Shown piece after piece: positions 62,445 to 64,000 of a stretch of 64,000 bases of DNA. Positions within the stretch are counted from its first letter, which is position 1, and every line of letters begins with the position of its first letter. The notes under the pieces are model-generated. The model did no database searches. It saw only the letters and a program-made list of their open reading frames with translations, and was not told where the DNA came from. A program made the translations under genes and the position numbers. Source of the DNA: Lentibacillus juripiscarius JCM 12147 (lineage in GTDB: Bacteria; Bacillota; Bacilli; Bacillales_D; Amphibacillaceae); assembly GCA_001311805.1 (NCBI GenBank), contig BBCA01000002.1, positions 62,001 to 126,000 on the forward strand, read 5' to 3'.

Positions 62445-64000
62445 ATGGTGTCTGAACATAAACCATCTAATAAATTAATTGACGAAAAATCCCCGTACTT
62501 ACTCCAGCATGCACATAATCCAGTTTACTGGTACCCTTGGGGGGATGAAGCATTTCATAAAGCAAAACAAGAAAACAAGCCAATTTTCCTTTCGATCGGA
62601 TACTCGACTTGTCATTGGTGTCATGTTTTAGCGCATGAGTCATTTGAAGATAACGGAGTGGCTAACTATCTAAACGACCATTATGTTTCCATCAAAGTCG
62701 ACCGGGAAGAACGTCCGGACATTGACTCTGTCTACATGAAAGTTTGCCAAATGATGACCGGGCAGGGTGGCTGGCCGTTATCGATTTTCATGACCCCGGA
62801 CAAAGTTCCCTTTTATGCCGGAACGTATTTTCCACGGGAAAGCAAATATGGCATGCCAGGATTCATGGAAGTGATCACCCAGCTCCATGAAAAATACAAG
62901 CAGGATCCCGAACACATTGCAGAAGTCACCGAAAGCGTTACCGATGCACTTGCTAAAACGGCAACGGCCAAAAGTGAACACCGGCTGACCAAGGATATGA
63001 CCGACAAAGCGTTCAAGCAGCTCGGCAATCGGTTTGATGCCACGAACGGCGGATTCGGCAGTGCGCCAAAATTCCCGGCACCGCATCAATTGTTGTATTT
63101 GCTGCGGTACTACTATTTCACCGGTAAAACGGCGGCACTGAAAATGGTCGAGAAGACGCTTGATGCGATGGCGAATGGCGGTATTTTTGACCATGTCGGG
63201 TTTGGCTTTTCACGTTACTCGACAGATGAAAAATGGCTCGTTCCTCACTTTGAAAAAATGCTCTATGACAATGCCCTGCTTCTGATGGCATATACGGAAT
63301 GCTATCAGATTACGAAAAATGAGCGGTACAAAACCATCAGCGAACAGATTATTACCTTTGTACTGCGGGAGATGCACGATTCGGAAGGCGGATTTTATTC
63401 GGCCATCGATGCGGACTCAGAAGGGGTTGAAGGCAAGTATTACGTCTGGGATTATGATGAAGTAATGGAAATTCTCGGTGAACAGCTGGGCACTCTGTAC
63501 ACGTCCGTTTACGGTATCACCCCTGAAGGCAATTTTGAAGGAAAAAATATTCCGAACCTGTTGCAAACTGACTTAGAGGCGGTGGCATCGGAGAGCGGCC
63601 TCACTAAAGGTGAACTTCACCAGAAGCTGGAAGAAGCACGGAAACGATTGCTCACCGCTCGTGAAAACGTGTCTATCCGCACGTCGATGATAAAATCCTT
63701 ACGTCATGGAATGCCATGATGGTCGCGGCACTGTCAATAGCTGGCCGTGTTTTTGCTGAACCGGACTATACTAAAACAGCCGAGGAAGCAATGTCCTTTG
63801 TGGAAACGAAGCTCATCCGGGATGGCCGGGTAATGGCGCGCTACCGGGATGGTGACGTCCGATATAACGGCTATTTGGACGACTATGCCTATTTAAGCTG
63901 GGCCTATGCGGAACTGTTTGAAGCGACTTTTTCCGTGAAGTATTTGGAACAGACGCGCTGGCTGGCTGACCGCATGATTGATTTGTTCTGGGATGATCAA
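62445..64000 (+). CDS. yyaL: YyaL/DUF255 thioredoxin-domain protein (partial, one frameshift)
   Basis: ATG 62445 follows GGAGGAAATG. The N-terminal thioredoxin-like DUF255 domain has [20 protein letters not shown], the CxxC in [16 protein letters not shown] and [16 protein letters not shown]. The rest is an (alpha/alpha)6 barrel like N-acylglucosamine 2-epimerase ([40 protein letters not shown]). A slip near 63690 precedes [19 protein letters not shown]. The gene is cut by the window end at about 515 of roughly 680 residues. Biochemical function is unknown; a spermatogenesis-associated human relative shares the fold. Confidence 0.92.

Overview
The window looks like chromosome of a low-to-mid GC, Gram-positive, endospore-former-type Bacillaceae, most like the halophilic Virgibacillus/Lentibacillus/Oceanobacillus group. 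Pointers are AGGAGG-type ribosome binding sites with some TTG/GTG starts, Bacillus-type regulatory sites (LexA/DinR box, cre sites, a Fur box), a B. subtilis-like MurNAc recycling locus and a Bacillaceae-type intergenic palindrome. The genus is an inference. About thirty genes carry a single-base frameshift, often at a short homopolymer, while the frames on both sides stay conserved. I treat these as probable consensus errors and give each gene its full span.

Layout. 1-1.5 kb: a CynX-type MFS transporter followed by a 21-bp tandem repeat. 1.85-3.16 kb: a very short CheA-like kinase behind a c-di-GMP-I riboswitch with an intrinsic terminator. 3.96-4.29 kb: a type I toxin-antitoxin pair (31-residue Hol_Tox-like peptide plus convergent RNA) with a LexA-box-like site over the toxin promoter. 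4.5-8.7 kb: fabI and a trpXYZ-type ABC transporter operon. 8.8-9.1 kb: a possible structured non-coding RNA. 9.8-17.9 kb: a four-gene Wadjet (jetABCD) anti-plasmid system of the DUF2397/DUF2398/TIGR02680/DUF2399 type. 18-20.7 kb: AtoE-type fatty acid transporter and an EamA exporter. 20.9-30.2 kb: peptidoglycan recycling (amiE, nagZ, namZ, murR, murQ, murP), with a perfect cre site before murR. 30.5-33.3 kb: Fur-box flavodoxin, a hybrid DUF gene, ymaF and a Uma2 gene.

33.5-52.8 kb is a sigma-54 island for hydroxyproline and proline-peptide use. It contains rpoN itself (with a cre-like site before it), aldehyde dehydrogenase, a DHDPS-family deaminase, an NhaC-type antiporter, three proline-racemase-family proteins (one without either catalytic cysteine), a D-hydroxyproline dehydrogenase whose subunits are split between two divergent operons, a PAS/AAA+ sigma-54 activator, two M24 Xaa-Pro peptidases, a sodium:solute symporter and an amidohydrolase. 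Five -24/-12 promoters can be read directly, and together they drive nearly every operon in the island.

53-59.2 kb is a hydantoinase/oxoprolinase operon (XRE-cupin regulator, hyuA, hyuB, cupin, NCS1 permease). 59.5-64 kb holds an orphan beta-class DNA methyltransferase, an NCS2 purine permease, a 113-bp palindromic repeat and the start of a YyaL-type thioredoxin-domain protein that runs off the end. Arrays of 21-bp repeats recur at four gene ends and share one period. No tRNA, rRNA, CRISPR array or transposase was seen.
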